From: Thermasporomyces sp036564245
GTDB taxonomy: Bacteria; Actinomycetota; Actinomycetes; Propionibacteriales; Actinopolymorphaceae
Assembly: GCA_036564245.1 (NCBI GenBank)
Contig: DATCKU010000056.1
Span: 1-64,000, forward strand
Length of the DNA: 64,000 bases
Direction of reading: 5' to 3'
The position numbers and the translations under genes are program-made. The notes under the pieces are model-generated. The model was not told the DNA's origin and did no database searches. It saw only the letters and a list, made by a program, of their open reading frames with translations. Shown here in pieces: positions 16,558 to 25,547 of this stretch. Within the stretch, counting starts at the first letter, position 1; every line of letters starts with the position of its first letter.

Positions 16558-17904
16558 ATGAGTCAACCAACCTGGCGCAACTGGGCTTCGACGGTCATAT
16601 CGCGGCCACGATGCATCGTGACCCCACGCGACGACGACGAGCTTGCCGCCGCGCTCGCCATGGCTCGCTCCCATGGCTGGGGTGTACGCGTGGTCGGCGC
16701 GGGCCATTCGTTTCACGACATCGCAGCAAGCGACGACCTGCTCATCCGGCTCGGCCCTGGTGATGAGTCGAGGGGATCCGGCCGACCCACCGGGTTCACC
16801 GGGATCACGGCGTTCGATGCCGACTCCGGCCTGGTGACGGTACGCGCCGGGACGCCGCTGCACCTGCTCAATCGGCTGCTCGACGACCTCGGCGTCGCGA
16901 TGAGCAACCTCGGGGACATCGATCGGCAGACGATTGCGGGCGCGATCTCCACCGGTACCCACGGGACGGGAGCGCGATATCCGGGACTTGCCGCACAAGT
17001 CGAGGCCATTCGGCTCATGCTCGCCGACGGCTCGCAGGTCACCTGCTCCGCCGAGCAGGATCCCGGACTTTTCGCCGCCGCCCGGGTGAGTCTCGGAGCA
17101 CTCGGTGTGCTGACCGACATCACGGTGCGGTGCGTTCCGGCGTTCGTCCTCGCCGCCGACGAGCGGCCAATGTCCGTGGACCGCGTGCTTTCCGAGCTCG
17201 ACCAGCTCGTGGCCGACAACGACCACTTCGAGTTCTACTGGTTTCCCCACACCCGTCGGACGTTGACGAAACGCAACAACCGCCTGCCCGCCGACGCCTC
17301 CAGCCGTCCGCTGTCGCCGGTCCGGGCGTGGCTGGACGATGAGTTCCTCAGCAATCGCGTGTACGAGTTGACGAATCGGCTGGCGACCGTCGTGCCCCGG
17401 CTCACACCCACCATCAATGCGATCGCCTCACGTGCGCTGACCGCGCGCAGCTACTCCGACGTGTCGCATCGCGTCTTCGTCTCGCCTCGTCGGGTGGTCT
17501 TTCGCGAGATGGAGTACGCCGTGCCACGCGAGGCGCTGCGCGACTTCCTGTCAGCCATCATGAGCTGGATCGAACGCAGCGGCATGTACCTGCCATTCCC
17601 GCTCGAGGTGAGGTTCGCGGCAGCCGACGACATCTGGCTCTCGCCGGCGTATGGGCGGGCGACCGGTTACGTCGCCGTCCATCAATATCACCGGCTGCCG
17701 TACGAGCGGTACTTCCGCGAGGTCGAGCGCATCGCCGCAGACTTCGAGGGCCGACCTCACTGGGGAAAGATCCACTGGCTGGAAGCCGAGACCCTTCGGG
17801 ACCGCTATCCCCGCTTCGACGACTTCCTCCGCGTCCGCGAGCGACTGGACCCCGACGGCATGTTCGTCAACGCCCACATCCGCCGCCTCTTCGCCCCCAA
17901 ATGA
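16558..17904 (+). CDS. FAD-linked D-arabinono-1,4-lactone oxidase family protein
   Basis: A 448-residue FAD-linked oxidase. It begins MSQPTWRNWASTVISRPRCI, the usual NWA-type entry to the FAD domain. The covalent-flavin motif VRVVGAGHSFHDIAASDDLL contains the candidate His. The second FAD motif is TIAGAISTGTHGTGARYPGL. The C-terminal ALO domain includes VEFRFAAADDIWLSPAYGR-like sequence (read here as LEVRFAAADD) and the end PHWGKIHWLEAETLRDRYPR. The family oxidises sugar-1,4-lactones or alditols to ascorbate-like products. Substrate is not determined. The start ATG at 16558 fits the family; the stop TGA lies inside a dispersed repeat element. Confidence 0.85.
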   Translation: MSQPTWRNWASTVISRPRCIVTPRDDDELAAALAMARSHGWGVRVVGAGHSFHDIAASDDLLIRLGPGDESRGSGRPTGFTGITAFDADSGLVTVRAGTPLHLLNRLLDDLGVAMSNLGDIDRQTIAGAISTGTHGTGARYPGLAAQVEAIRLMLADGSQVTCSAEQDPGLFAAARVSLGALGVLTDITVRCVPAFVLAADERPMSVDRVLSELDQLVADNDHFEFYWFPHTRRTLTKRNNRLPADASSRPLSPVRAWLDDEFLSNRVYELTNRLATVVPRLTPTINAIASRALTARSYSDVSHRVFVSPRRVVFREMEYAVPREALRDFLSAIMSWIERSGMYLPFPLEVRFAAADDIWLSPAYGRATGYVAVHQYHRLPYERYFREVERIAADFEGRPHWGKIHWLEAETLRDRYPRFDDFLRVRERLDPDGMFVNAHIRRLFAPK

Positions 17905-17958
17905 CCATGTGCACTACGCCAGCCGGACCTGTGACACGTGCCGACACGTAGTGCACCT
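17896..17958 (+). repeat. Dispersed palindromic element, copy A
   Basis: Starts CCCAAATGACCATGTGCACT. Outer arms GTGCACTACG (17909-17918) and CGTAGTGCAC (17947-17956) are perfect inverse complements. An inner hairpin ACGTG-CCGA-CACGT lies at 17936-17949. The lactone oxidase stop codon is inside the left end. Copies B (49573) and C (51257, reverse) share the left end and the inner hairpin. It may serve as a terminator. Confidence 0.7.
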
Positions 17959-18043
17959 CCGATTGGCCGGAACTCCGCATGGCCCACGCGCATGTCGCAC
18001 CCGCCGAGCGGCGCCCCTTCGTCGTGTGCGACGGTCAGCCAGC

Positions 18044-18952
18044 TCAGACCGGCAGCGTCGGACTCTGCTCGCCGGCCGGCACGTCGGGCCCTGCCTCCTC
18101 CCGCTCGACCGCCTCGAGGTCGATCCGGTCGGTCCAGCGCTGGTCCGGATCGGGTTGCGGCACGGAGGCCAGGAGCAGCTTGGTGTACGGATGCTTCGGG
18201 TTGTGCATGACCTCGGCGACCGGGCCTTGCTCGACGATCCGACCCTTGGTGATCACCATCACGTCGCCACCGACGTAGTAGACCGTGGACAGGTCGTGGG
18301 TGATGAAGAGCGTCGTCATGCCGTACGCCTTCTGGAAGTCCAGGAGGATGTCCAGGAAGTGCTTGCGTACCTGCGCATCCAGCATCGACACCGGCTCGTC
18401 GGCGATGATGAACGCCGGCCGCAGCATGTGCACCCGGGCCAGCATGATGCGCTGCCTCTGCCCGCCGGAAAGCTGATGCGGATAGCGGCCGAGCACCTGG
18501 TCGGGCTCCAACCGGACCGCACGCAACGACTCGACCATGAGGTCGTGCGCGTCGGAGTCGCTCTTCGCGAGACCGAACTTCTTGATGGCGGTACGAAGCA
18601 CGCGGTCGACCCGGTAGACGGGGTTGAAGATGGCGTACGGATCCTGGAAGACCGGCTGGACGTTGCGCCGGTAGTCGTCGTACTCCTCCTTGGAGAGCGA
18701 GAAGATGTCCTTGCCGTTGTACGTCACCGTGCCCGAGGTCGGCTTCTGCAGACCGAGGATGATGCGGGCGATGGTGCTCTTGCCGCTCCCGCTCTGCCCC
18801 ACCAGGCTCACGATGCGCGGGGGATCCGTGCTGAGCGTCATCGACGTCTCGTGCACCGCGGTGAGGAAACCTGACGGAGTGCCGCGCGCGTGGAACCTCT
18901 GCACGACATCGCGCAGCTCGATGACTCGCGACTCTGAACGGGATTGGCTCAT
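18044..18952 (-). CDS. ABC transporter ATP-binding protein (DppF/OppF type)
   Basis: A 302-residue ATPase. Walker A is GQSGSGKSTIARIILGLQ, the signature is LSGGQRQRIMLARV, Walker B is FIIADEPVSMLD and the H-loop is LFITHDLSTV. The C-terminal oligopeptide-transporter extension HNPKHPYTKLLLASVPQPD is present. It powers import through the two permeases encoded upstream. It is the last gene of a five-gene operon and overlaps the previous ATPase gene by 4 bases (ATGA). Cargo could be peptides or oligosaccharides, since family-5 systems carry both; the sequence does not decide. Confidence 0.9.
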   Translation of the reverse strand: MSQSRSESRVIELRDVVQRFHARGTPSGFLTAVHETSMTLSTDPPRIVSLVGQSGSGKSTIARIILGLQKPTSGTVTYNGKDIFSLSKEEYDDYRRNVQPVFQDPYAIFNPVYRVDRVLRTAIKKFGLAKSDSDAHDLMVESLRAVRLEPDQVLGRYPHQLSGGQRQRIMLARVHMLRPAFIIADEPVSMLDAQVRKHFLDILLDFQKAYGMTTLFITHDLSTVYYVGGDVMVITKGRIVEQGPVAEVMHNPKHPYTKLLLASVPQPDPDQRWTDRIDLEAVEREEAGPDVPAGEQSPTLPV

Positions 18953-19854
18953 CTCACCTGACTCCGTTCCTCACTCCCCTGCTCCGCGTCGCGCCACGGC
19001 GCCTCGCCGATGCGTGGGATCGACTCGATCAGGCTTCTGGTGTAAGGATGCTGCGGCCGTTTGAAGACCTGGCGCACATCACCGACCTCGACGATCTTCC
19101 CTTCGTACATCACCGCCACACGGTCGACGAGCTGCGCGTGCACGCCCATGTCGTGCGAGATGACCATGAGCGTCACACCGAACTGGTCGCGCAGGTCGGC
19201 AAGGCTCTGCAGGATCACGCGCTGAATGGTCACGTCGAGCGCCGTGGTCGGCTCGTCGGCCACGACGAGATCCGGCTCGAGCGCGATCGACATGGCCATC
19301 AACACGCGCTGCTTCATTCCGCCCGAGAGCTCGTGCGGATACATGCGCGCGACGCCAGCGTCCAGCCCGACCTGGCGCAGCAGGCGGGGAATCATCGCAT
19401 CGACGTCCTTGGCCCGCTCCCTTCCACGACCGTTGCCGTGCTCCAGCACCACGTCACGGAACTGATCGGCGACTCGCATCACCGGGTTGAGCGAGTTCAT
19501 CGAACCCTGCGGCAGGTAGGAGATGTTCCGCCAGCGCAACGCCCGGAGCCGGCGTTCGTCGAGCGACAGCAGGTCGACCGGCTGCCCGTCCTTCGGGCGG
19601 AACATGATGGTGCCGTCGGCGATGTAACCGGGCGGGCGCAGCAGCCGCAGCAACGCGACCGCGAGCGTGGTCTTCCCGCTACCGGACTCCCCCGCGATCC
19701 CGATGATCTCTCCTCGGCGAACCGTGAGGTCCACACCGTCCACCGCTGCGACGTCATCGTGCGTGGTGCGGTAACGCACGCAGAGGTTCGAGATCTCCAA
19801 CAGCGGCGAGGACTCGCCGGAGCCTGTGCTCGATGTCCGCCCTGTTTCACGCAC
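18949..19854 (-). CDS. ABC transporter ATP-binding protein (DppD/OppD type)
   Basis: A 301-residue ATPase, partner of the 18044-18952 gene. Walker A is GIAGESGSGKTTLAVALLRL, the signature is LSGGMKQRVLMAMS, Walker B is LVVADEPTTALDV and the H-loop is VISHDMGVHAQL. The C-terminal FKRPQHPYTRSLIESIPRIG is the oligopeptide-type extension. The GTG start overlaps the end of the permease gene by 8 bases. The pair DppD/DppF forms the heterodimeric motor on the cytoplasmic face. Confidence 0.9.
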   Translation of the reverse strand: MRETGRTSSTGSGESSPLLEISNLCVRYRTTHDDVAAVDGVDLTVRRGEIIGIAGESGSGKTTLAVALLRLLRPPGYIADGTIMFRPKDGQPVDLLSLDERRLRALRWRNISYLPQGSMNSLNPVMRVADQFRDVVLEHGNGRGRERAKDVDAMIPRLLRQVGLDAGVARMYPHELSGGMKQRVLMAMSIALEPDLVVADEPTTALDVTIQRVILQSLADLRDQFGVTLMVISHDMGVHAQLVDRVAVMYEGKIVEVGDVRQVFKRPQHPYTRSLIESIPRIGEAPWRDAEQGSEERSQVR

Positions 19855-20770
19855 CGGCGACTCCTCTCAGCCGCGGGTTGTAGATCTCCTCGAGCCCGAT
19901 GTTGATGAGGTTGAGCGCCGCGAACAGCAGCGTGAGAAGGACGATCGGAGCGACGAACATCGGCCAGGCGCCGAGCGTCATCGCACCCGTTCCGATCGAA
20001 GAGTAGATGATCTTGCCCAGGTCGATCGTCTCGCCTGGACCAAGGCCGATGACCTCGAGGCCCACCAGAGCGAAGATGGCGCCCAGAGCTGACGATGCGA
20101 ACCCCACGCCGATGTAGGGAAGCATGTTGGGAAGCAGCTCGTAGACGATGATCTCGATGTCGCGCAGCTTGCTGACCTTCGCGAGCTCGACGTACGGTCG
20201 CGCGCGCAGGCTCAACACCTGCGAGCGGATCGTACGCGCGGCGAACGGCCAGCTGAACGCGGCCAGCATCAGACCGACCTCGACGATCCCGACGTTCTTG
20301 GTGTAGGCCGACAACGCGATCAGCAGAGGGAAGCTCGGCACGACGAGCACCATGTCGGTGAACGTCGACAACGCGCTGTCGATGAGCCCACCTTTGTATC
20401 CCGCGACGAAGGCCATGATGACGCCGACCACCGTCGAGATCACGCCGGCGATCGCGCCGACCTCGAGCGACACTCCCAACGCGCCCACGACCATGGCGAA
20501 AAGGTCACGGCCATACTGGTCGGTTCCGAGCCAGTGCTCGGGCGACGGCACGAGCCACTTCTGGTACGCCGCAATCGCTACCGGGTCCTGCCCCTTGCCA
20601 ACGAGGCGCGAGATGACCGGGCTCAGCAATGCCAACGCGATGAGGGCCAGGAGCAGCGCCATCCCACTGGCCAGCTTCCAGTTGCTGCCGATGACGCGCA
20701 CGATCCTGACGATCAACGGGCCCCCGAGGATGCGCCAGATCCTCACGACTGGGCTCAACTGTCCCGCCAT
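19847..20770 (-). CDS. ABC transporter permease (DppC type)
   Basis: A 307-residue inner-membrane permease with six predicted helices. The DppC N-terminal signature is seen as SPEHWLGTDQYGRDLFAMVV, and the EAA-like cytoplasmic loop is YVELAKVSKLRDIEIIVYEL, which contacts the ATPases. It pairs with the DppB-type permease encoded just upstream (13 bases between). The long N-terminal cytoplasmic stretch with a first helix at about residues 30-55 is typical. The gene order binding protein, DppB, DppC, DppD, DppF is canonical. Confidence 0.9.
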   Translation of the reverse strand: MAGQLSPVVRIWRILGGPLIVRIVRVIGSNWKLASGMALLLALIALALLSPVISRLVGKGQDPVAIAAYQKWLVPSPEHWLGTDQYGRDLFAMVVGALGVSLEVGAIAGVISTVVGVIMAFVAGYKGGLIDSALSTFTDMVLVVPSFPLLIALSAYTKNVGIVEVGLMLAAFSWPFAARTIRSQVLSLRARPYVELAKVSKLRDIEIIVYELLPNMLPYIGVGFASSALGAIFALVGLEVIGLGPGETIDLGKIIYSSIGTGAMTLGAWPMFVAPIVLLTLLFAALNLINIGLEEIYNPRLRGVAGA

Positions 20771-20783
20771 TCGTCCACCGTCC

Positions 20784-21863
20784 TCAACGCCAGTACTTCA
20801 CTCGCGGATCCAGCAACGGGAGGATGAGATCGAGGATCAGGTTGGCCGTCAGCACCGCGAAGATCGCGAGGTTCGTCACCCCCATGATGGTGTTGAAGTC
20901 CAGGATGTTGATGGCATTCACCAACGTCGCTCCCAGACCGGGGTAGTTGAACAGCTGCTCGACCAGCACGTTCCCGTTGAAGATGAATCCCAGCGAGATG
21001 CCGAACGCCGTCACCTGCGGCAAGTAGCAGTTGCGCAAGGCGTACTTCGTGAGGATCCGGCGTGGCCGCAGACCTTTCGCCTGCGCGTACGTGAGGTAGT
21101 CCTCACCCAGGATCGGCACCATCAGCATCCGGGTCGAGAGCAACCAGGCAAACACCCCGATGATGATGATGGACAACGCAGGCAACAGGCCGTACTCGAG
21201 CAGGCTCGCGAGGAACCTGAGCGTGAATCCTGGATCCAGCCTCGCGTCGTACGCCGACCGCGCCGGTAACCAGTTCAACTGGTAGGCAAAGAGAAACACC
21301 AGGATCAGCGCCAGGAAGTAATAGGGGACGTGTGACAACGCGATCGACAGGTTCGTCACCAAGTCGGCGCCGATCTTGCCACGCCGCCACCCGGCCAGTG
21401 CACCCACGAGCAGGCCGATGATCCACGCCAGGACGGCCGAGATGCCGAGCAACCCGACGGTCCACGGCAGCGCCCGGATGATGACGACCTGCACCGGCGT
21501 CGGGTAGTTGATGAGCGACGGCCCCAGGTCGTGTCCGATCAGGACCTGGTACATGTAGTGCAGGTACTGGGTGAAGATGTTGCCATCCAGGCCGAAGACC
21601 TCACGGTAGTGAGCGATCACCTCGGCACTGGCCGCCTGGTTGTAGATGTAGTTCTGCTGCAGGCTCTGGATGAAGGTCTGGATCGGGTCCCCCGGGATCA
21701 TCCGGAAGAAGAAGAACGCGACCGTCATCGCGCCCCAGAGCTCGACCAGATACAGACCGAACCTGCGGATCGCATAGTTCGCGAGCGGGTGGCGGCCAAG
21801 CCAGGCCCGGATCGGGTCTCGCTTGACCACCTCCTGCTCTGCACTCTTGGTTACCGCCGCCAC
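20784..21863 (-). CDS. ABC transporter permease (DppB type)
   Basis: A 359-residue permease. The first helix follows YAIRRFGLYLVELWGAMTVA, and FFFFRMIPGDPIQTFIQSLQ carries the DppB signature around the first periplasmic loop. The EAA loop is LGEDYLTYAQAKGLRPRRIL. It is longer than E. coli DppB because of a larger first periplasmic segment (about residues 60-120). Start is the GTG at 21863, 4 bases after the binding-protein gene, so the two are closely coupled. It forms the channel with the DppC-type partner. Confidence 0.9.
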   Translation of the reverse strand: MAAVTKSAEQEVVKRDPIRAWLGRHPLANYAIRRFGLYLVELWGAMTVAFFFFRMIPGDPIQTFIQSLQQNYIYNQAASAEVIAHYREVFGLDGNIFTQYLHYMYQVLIGHDLGPSLINYPTPVQVVIIRALPWTVGLLGISAVLAWIIGLLVGALAGWRRGKIGADLVTNLSIALSHVPYYFLALILVFLFAYQLNWLPARSAYDARLDPGFTLRFLASLLEYGLLPALSIIIIGVFAWLLSTRMLMVPILGEDYLTYAQAKGLRPRRILTKYALRNCYLPQVTAFGISLGFIFNGNVLVEQLFNYPGLGATLVNAINILDFNTIMGVTNLAIFAVLTANLILDLILPLLDPRVKYWR

Positions 21864-21867
21864 CGGA

Positions 21868-23730
21868 TCACCTTGGCGCCTTCTGTCCCGTCGGCTTGAG
21901 CCGTCCGATCACGAACAGGAACTGACCCCACCAGTTGTTGGGCACCTGGTACAGGTCGTCCTCCGTGGGCCAGCCAGTCCAGAACGTCGTGTTGTAGTAC
22001 GCCGGGTACGCCGTCTGGATGACCGGGATCACCGGAAGGGTCCGGTAGTACTCCTCCAGCGCCTGCTGCAGCAGTGGCTGCGCCTCCTCGCTCTCGGGGT
22101 TCATGTTGTTGAGCTGTTGCGACAGCTGGTCCAGCTTCTGGCTCCGCAGCCGGACCTGGTTCCGGCCGACTGCGTTCTCACCCACGGGCTTGGCCCACCG
22201 GCTCTGGTGCCGGCTGTACAGCTGGTTGGGATCCCAGGAGACGTCACAGCACCACTGCGAGGAGATGTCGAACTGGCCGCGTTCCCACTTCTCGCTGTGC
22301 ACCGAGCCGCTGTAGCTGCGGATCGAGGCCTCGACCCCGAGCTTCTTGAGCTCCTCCACGACGAGCTGGCCGATGATGAACTCGGCACCGTCCACCGGCG
22401 CCGGCGTGATGACCTCGACGCTCGCCGGCTTGCCCTTGTACATCCGCTTGCCGTCAGGGCCCTTCGGCGCGATCTCGTCGAGCAGCTGCTCGGCGCGCTT
22501 CGGGTCGTACGTCATCGGGTACTTCTCGGCGATCTCGGCGATCTCCCACTTCTTGTTGCCGTCGTAGTCCGCCCACGGGTACTGCGCAGGCGGGGTCTCC
22601 ACCGGCCACACCGTCTTGCCGATCTTCTCGCGGTCGAGGAGATACGAGATCACCCAGTGCATGCGCGGCTCGCTGATGATGCCGCGTGCCGGGTCGCAGT
22701 TCAGCCAGAGCGCACGTGGGCACGGGTCGTGGAAGGGCGTGGTGATGAGGTTGGGGTAGCCCTCCGACCGGAGGATCTTCGCGTGCTCCTCGTCCAACGA
22801 GCCCACGTCGAACTCGGCACGACGGAACGCCTGGCTCGCTGCGTCCTGTGACTCGGCGACGGACTGGAAGATGACGTACTCCGGCGCCGGATCGAACTTC
22901 GCCTTGTTCCAGTAGTTGGGATCCTTCTTCCAGACGAACATCTTCTGGCTCTGGATCGCCTGGTCGAGGACGTACGGCGCCGTGCGTACCGGCGGGTTGT
23001 CCTTGAACTTCGTCGGGTCTTCCTTCGACCAGATGTGCTCAGGAAGGATGTCGAAGCCCGCGACGATCGTGCAGATGAAGCCGTAGTGCAGCCGGGGGTT
23101 CGGCTTGGACAGCTCGAGAACCGCAGTGTGCTCGTCGGGCGTCGCGACGTTGCGTACGTAGTCGGCCAGGTCTCCACCGCCGCCGAGCAGGTTGGGATTG
23201 TCCCGCTTCAGCTCGACCGTGAACTTGAAGTCCCGCGAGGTCAACGGCTGGCCGTCGTTCCACTTCGCGTTCGGGTCGAACGTGAAGGTGAGCGTTGTGA
23301 AATCCTCGTTGTATTCGTAGTCCGTGGCAAGCCACGGGATGAGCTCACCGGTCGGCAGGTTCAGGTAGAACATGTACTCCCGCGCGACCGTGTCGAAGCC
23401 GCTCCCGGCCTGGACGCCGTTCGGGATCATCGGGTTGAAGCTGTCGAAGACCTGGAAGTCCACCTGACCGATGATGACCGTCTTCTCCCGTGGCGTCGGG
23501 ATGTTGGCCTTGCCGATGACCGGCTGGTCAGCACCCTTGGGAGGCTTGCGTCCCTGACTGGAGTACGAGCCACCGTCTCCTGAGCACCCACTGGCCAGCC
23601 CGCCGAAGAGCAATGCTGCGCCCGCGCCGAGCCCGGCCCCCAAGGCTCCGCGTCGGCTGATTCGTTGTTGGGACAACTGGTAACGCAGTACGTCCCCAAC
23701 GTTTTCGTACTTCCTACCTTTCGACCCCAT
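21868..23730 (-). CDS. ABC transporter substrate-binding lipoprotein, family 5
   Basis: A 620-residue exported solute-binding protein. The N-terminus carries a twin-arginine signal, QQRISRRGALGAGLGAG, and a lipobox, LASGC, so it is probably sent by Tat and lipid-anchored. Family-5 features include DFTTLTFTFDPNAKWNDGQP and the C-terminal YPAYYNTTFWTGWP. I start it at ATG 23730, with GGAGGG 7 bases upstream, not at the GTG five codons earlier. It leads the five-gene importer. Relatives bind peptides or beta-linked oligosaccharides; the nearby GH2 enzyme makes a sugar cargo possible, but it is 3.3 kb from the transporter and not in the same operon. Confidence 0.88.
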   Translation of the reverse strand: MGSKGRKYENVGDVLRYQLSQQRISRRGALGAGLGAGAALLFGGLASGCSGDGGSYSSQGRKPPKGADQPVIGKANIPTPREKTVIIGQVDFQVFDSFNPMIPNGVQAGSGFDTVAREYMFYLNLPTGELIPWLATDYEYNEDFTTLTFTFDPNAKWNDGQPLTSRDFKFTVELKRDNPNLLGGGGDLADYVRNVATPDEHTAVLELSKPNPRLHYGFICTIVAGFDILPEHIWSKEDPTKFKDNPPVRTAPYVLDQAIQSQKMFVWKKDPNYWNKAKFDPAPEYVIFQSVAESQDAASQAFRRAEFDVGSLDEEHAKILRSEGYPNLITTPFHDPCPRALWLNCDPARGIISEPRMHWVISYLLDREKIGKTVWPVETPPAQYPWADYDGNKKWEIAEIAEKYPMTYDPKRAEQLLDEIAPKGPDGKRMYKGKPASVEVITPAPVDGAEFIIGQLVVEELKKLGVEASIRSYSGSVHSEKWERGQFDISSQWCCDVSWDPNQLYSRHQSRWAKPVGENAVGRNQVRLRSQKLDQLSQQLNNMNPESEEAQPLLQQALEEYYRTLPVIPVIQTAYPAYYNTTFWTGWPTEDDLYQVPNNWWGQFLFVIGRLKPTGQKAPR

Positions 23731-24304
23731 CACGCCGCCCTCCACTCCGCGATGAGTAACCGATCATCGTCGCTGCGTCACGGCACAGCGGTGCCATGCA
23801 CGGAACACAACGGGAAGCCACTCCGGTTGCTGCTGAACGCCAGCAACTCCATCGGCCGAGCGCCTAGGGAGTCAGGCCAAACTACAGTGGCAAGTCGGAT
23901 GGAAGTCAACAGGTGGAACTGCCCATTTCAGGCCATGGAACGGGTTGCGTCGGCCGATCCACCCGGCGGGCACCTCCACCGGCACGTCCTATGTGTACCT
24001 CGGGACGGGACAAGCCCGCGGTCGAACGGCTTGACCAAAGCGTTATGAGCGACGCGCCACTCGATCGTCTCCGTCCCGATCAGTGGCCGCGTACGAAGGT
24101 GGCGCGGGTGAGCAACCGGCTCGCCGACATGCGATGGGCGACCGGTCGTGCCGTGGCTCCGGTACGGCCTTACGTCCATTCCCTGCATGCCGCCCATGAT
24201 CCGCGCATGCCTGCGGCCTCGCCCGGCAGACATGATCATTCGAGCTGTCGTACGCAGCGACGAGGACGTACGGCATTCGTACACCTGACCAGCACCGATG
24301 CCGG

Positions 24305-24356
24305 CGGCAACAGGTCGACGACACGACTGTCCGCGGCAACAGGTCGACGACACGAC
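24305..24356. repeat. Tandem direct repeat, two 23-base copies
   Basis: Identical 23-base copies lie at 24305-24327 and 24334-24356, a 29-base period. Each contains CAACAGGTCGACGACACGAC. No coding frame explains them. They could be a regulator-binding array for the ABC operon on the left, but they are 575 bases from its start. Confidence 0.75.
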
Positions 24357-24389
24357 GCCCAGGCAGGGACGACCCTGAAGACGATCATG

Positions 24390-24435
24390 TCCGATCCTCT
24401 GCCACTCGGCTCCGGACGAGTGGCAGAAGATCGGA
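24390..24435 (-). terminator. Long hairpin, probable terminator of the hydroxylase gene
   Basis: Arms 24390-24408 and 24417-24435 pair at 18 of 19 positions with an 8-base loop; the core is CTGCCACTCG with CGAGTGGCAG. It lies about 105 bases past the stop of the minus-strand gene ending at 24540. There is no clear U tract. Confidence 0.55.
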
Positions 24436-24539
24436 GCACGATCTCGAACTTCCCCTGCAGAGCCCAGGCCCTCAGCAGGGATGTTCCGTAGAGCGGAATG
24501 GAGCTGTCTGGGTGTCGCCTCAGGTGGGCCTCAGGTGCG

Positions 24540-25172
24540 TCACGGCATCTGCGACCGGATCCACCGCTCGAGGGCCGGCCCGGACTCGAAGCTCGTGATC
24601 AGCGCGTAGCGCGGCTCGGGACCCGGGTGGTACACCGCGTGCCAGAGCCGCTCGGTGTCCACCACGAACTGAGCGTTGCGCGGCAACGGGATGCGGCGCT
24701 CGGTCGACGGATCGTCCTTGCGCTCCCGCAGCACCATGAAACTGTCCGGGTCGTCGGTGAGGTTGAGCCACGCTCTGACCACCCAGCCCTCGCCGTCGGG
24801 GTTGAGTCGGTTGTTGTCGTCCTGATGCAGGAAGCGGTTCTGCACTTCCTCGAGGCTGTTCGACGGATTGAGCTTGATGATCCTCACCCGGCCGAACCGG
24901 GCGCCCACCTGCTCCACCCAGCGCCGCAGGGTCGGCGCCTTCTGAGCATTGTCGGTCCACAGGCCGTCTTTGTCGGGCTTGCCGTGCTCCCAAAATCCTC
25001 GTGGGTCGTCCGAGCCGTCGCCAGAGGCGAGGACGGCGAAATTGGTGTCCCCGCCAGATTTCCAGTCGAGGTAGCTCAGTGACTCCCACTCCGCGGCCGG
25101 AATTGTCTGCTCAAACGACTTGAGGATGACGAACCCATGGGGCTCGAGCAGCTTGAGTCTGCGATGTGTCAT
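24540..25172 (-). CDS. Aspartyl/asparaginyl hydroxylase-like Fe(II)/2-oxoglutarate protein
   Basis: A 210-residue soluble protein starting MTHRRLKLLEPHGFVILKSF. The likely metal site is HQDDNNR (an HxD motif) with a later His in ERLWHAVYHPG, and the Arg of PEPRYALITSF could bind 2-oxoglutarate. This fits the aspartyl/asparaginyl beta-hydroxylase fold. The substrate is unknown. ATG 25172 is preferred over an ATG nine codons upstream that lies inside a dispersed repeat sequence. It stands alone, with direct repeats 260 bases upstream and a hairpin downstream. Assignment rests on motif spacing only, so other cupin-like functions are possible. Confidence 0.6.
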   Translation of the reverse strand: MTHRRLKLLEPHGFVILKSFEQTIPAAEWESLSYLDWKSGGDTNFAVLASGDGSDDPRGFWEHGKPDKDGLWTDNAQKAPTLRRWVEQVGARFGRVRIIKLNPSNSLEEVQNRFLHQDDNNRLNPDGEGWVVRAWLNLTDDPDSFMVLRERKDDPSTERRIPLPRNAQFVVDTERLWHAVYHPGPEPRYALITSFESGPALERWIRSQMP

Positions 25173-25185
25173 GGAAAGTGCAACC

Positions 25186-25210
25186 CCCGAAATGACCATG
25201 TGTCGTACGC
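25186..25210 (+). repeat. Partial dispersed element, left end only (copy D)
   Basis: Contains GAAATGACCATGTGTCGTAC, matching the left end of copies A-C at most positions. The inner hairpin is not conserved; a CCCCTG/CAGGGG inverted pair follows at about 25216-25245 instead. It lies directly upstream of the hydroxylase start. Confidence 0.4.
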
Positions 25211-25430
25211 GCCGTGCCCCTGGTTACACGCGTCGAAAGACAGGGGCCGTACGCCGATGGCGTATCAGTCGGGGGCTAGATCCCCGGCTCGTCGAGCCAT
25301 GACGCCGCCCGGAGCAGGTGAACCTGCTACACACGATCATGCGTATGCATCGATACGCGCCACTGGCCTACCAAAGGCACTAAAGGGGGTATGCCTGGCT
25401 TGAGCCATTCCCGATGGAACGTACCGCGAA

Positions 25431-25484
25431 ACCTCCCGCGTCGTTGCCTACCTTCGCCGAACCTCCCGCGGCGTTGCGTACCTT
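25431..25484. repeat. Imperfect tandem repeat upstream of the hydroxylase gene
   Basis: Two 24-base units at 25431-25454 and 25461-25484 agree at 22 positions and have a 30-base period. Each begins ACCTCCCGCG and ends TACCTT. The 375-base stretch 25173-25547 holds no gene. It is upstream of the hydroxylase and downstream of the response regulator, so these may be operator sites. Confidence 0.6.
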
Positions 25485-25547
25485 TCCGAGGCGTCTAGGA
25501 CCCGCAAAGAGGTCAATGGTCGACTGAACGTGGTCATTTACAGGGGG

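Larger units (their letters stand above)
23731..24539. other. Intergenic region with repeats, no convincing gene
   Basis: About 800 bases between the binding-protein start and the hydroxylase stop. The proximal part should hold the promoter of the ABC operon. I see no protein with family-like composition on either strand. It contains a two-copy direct repeat and a long hairpin, listed separately. A short frame starting at 24231 (MIIRAVVRSDEDVR) stops after 18 codons. Confidence 0.6.

Noticed and set aside
24231..24287. Short frame MIIRAVVRSDEDVR resembling a GNAT N-terminus
   Set aside because: It stops after 18 codons with no matching continuation in other frames, so it is too short to call a remnant.
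24305..24356. CRISPR-like direct repeats
   Set aside because: Only two copies with a 6-base gap, no spacers of proper length and no cas genes anywhere in the window.
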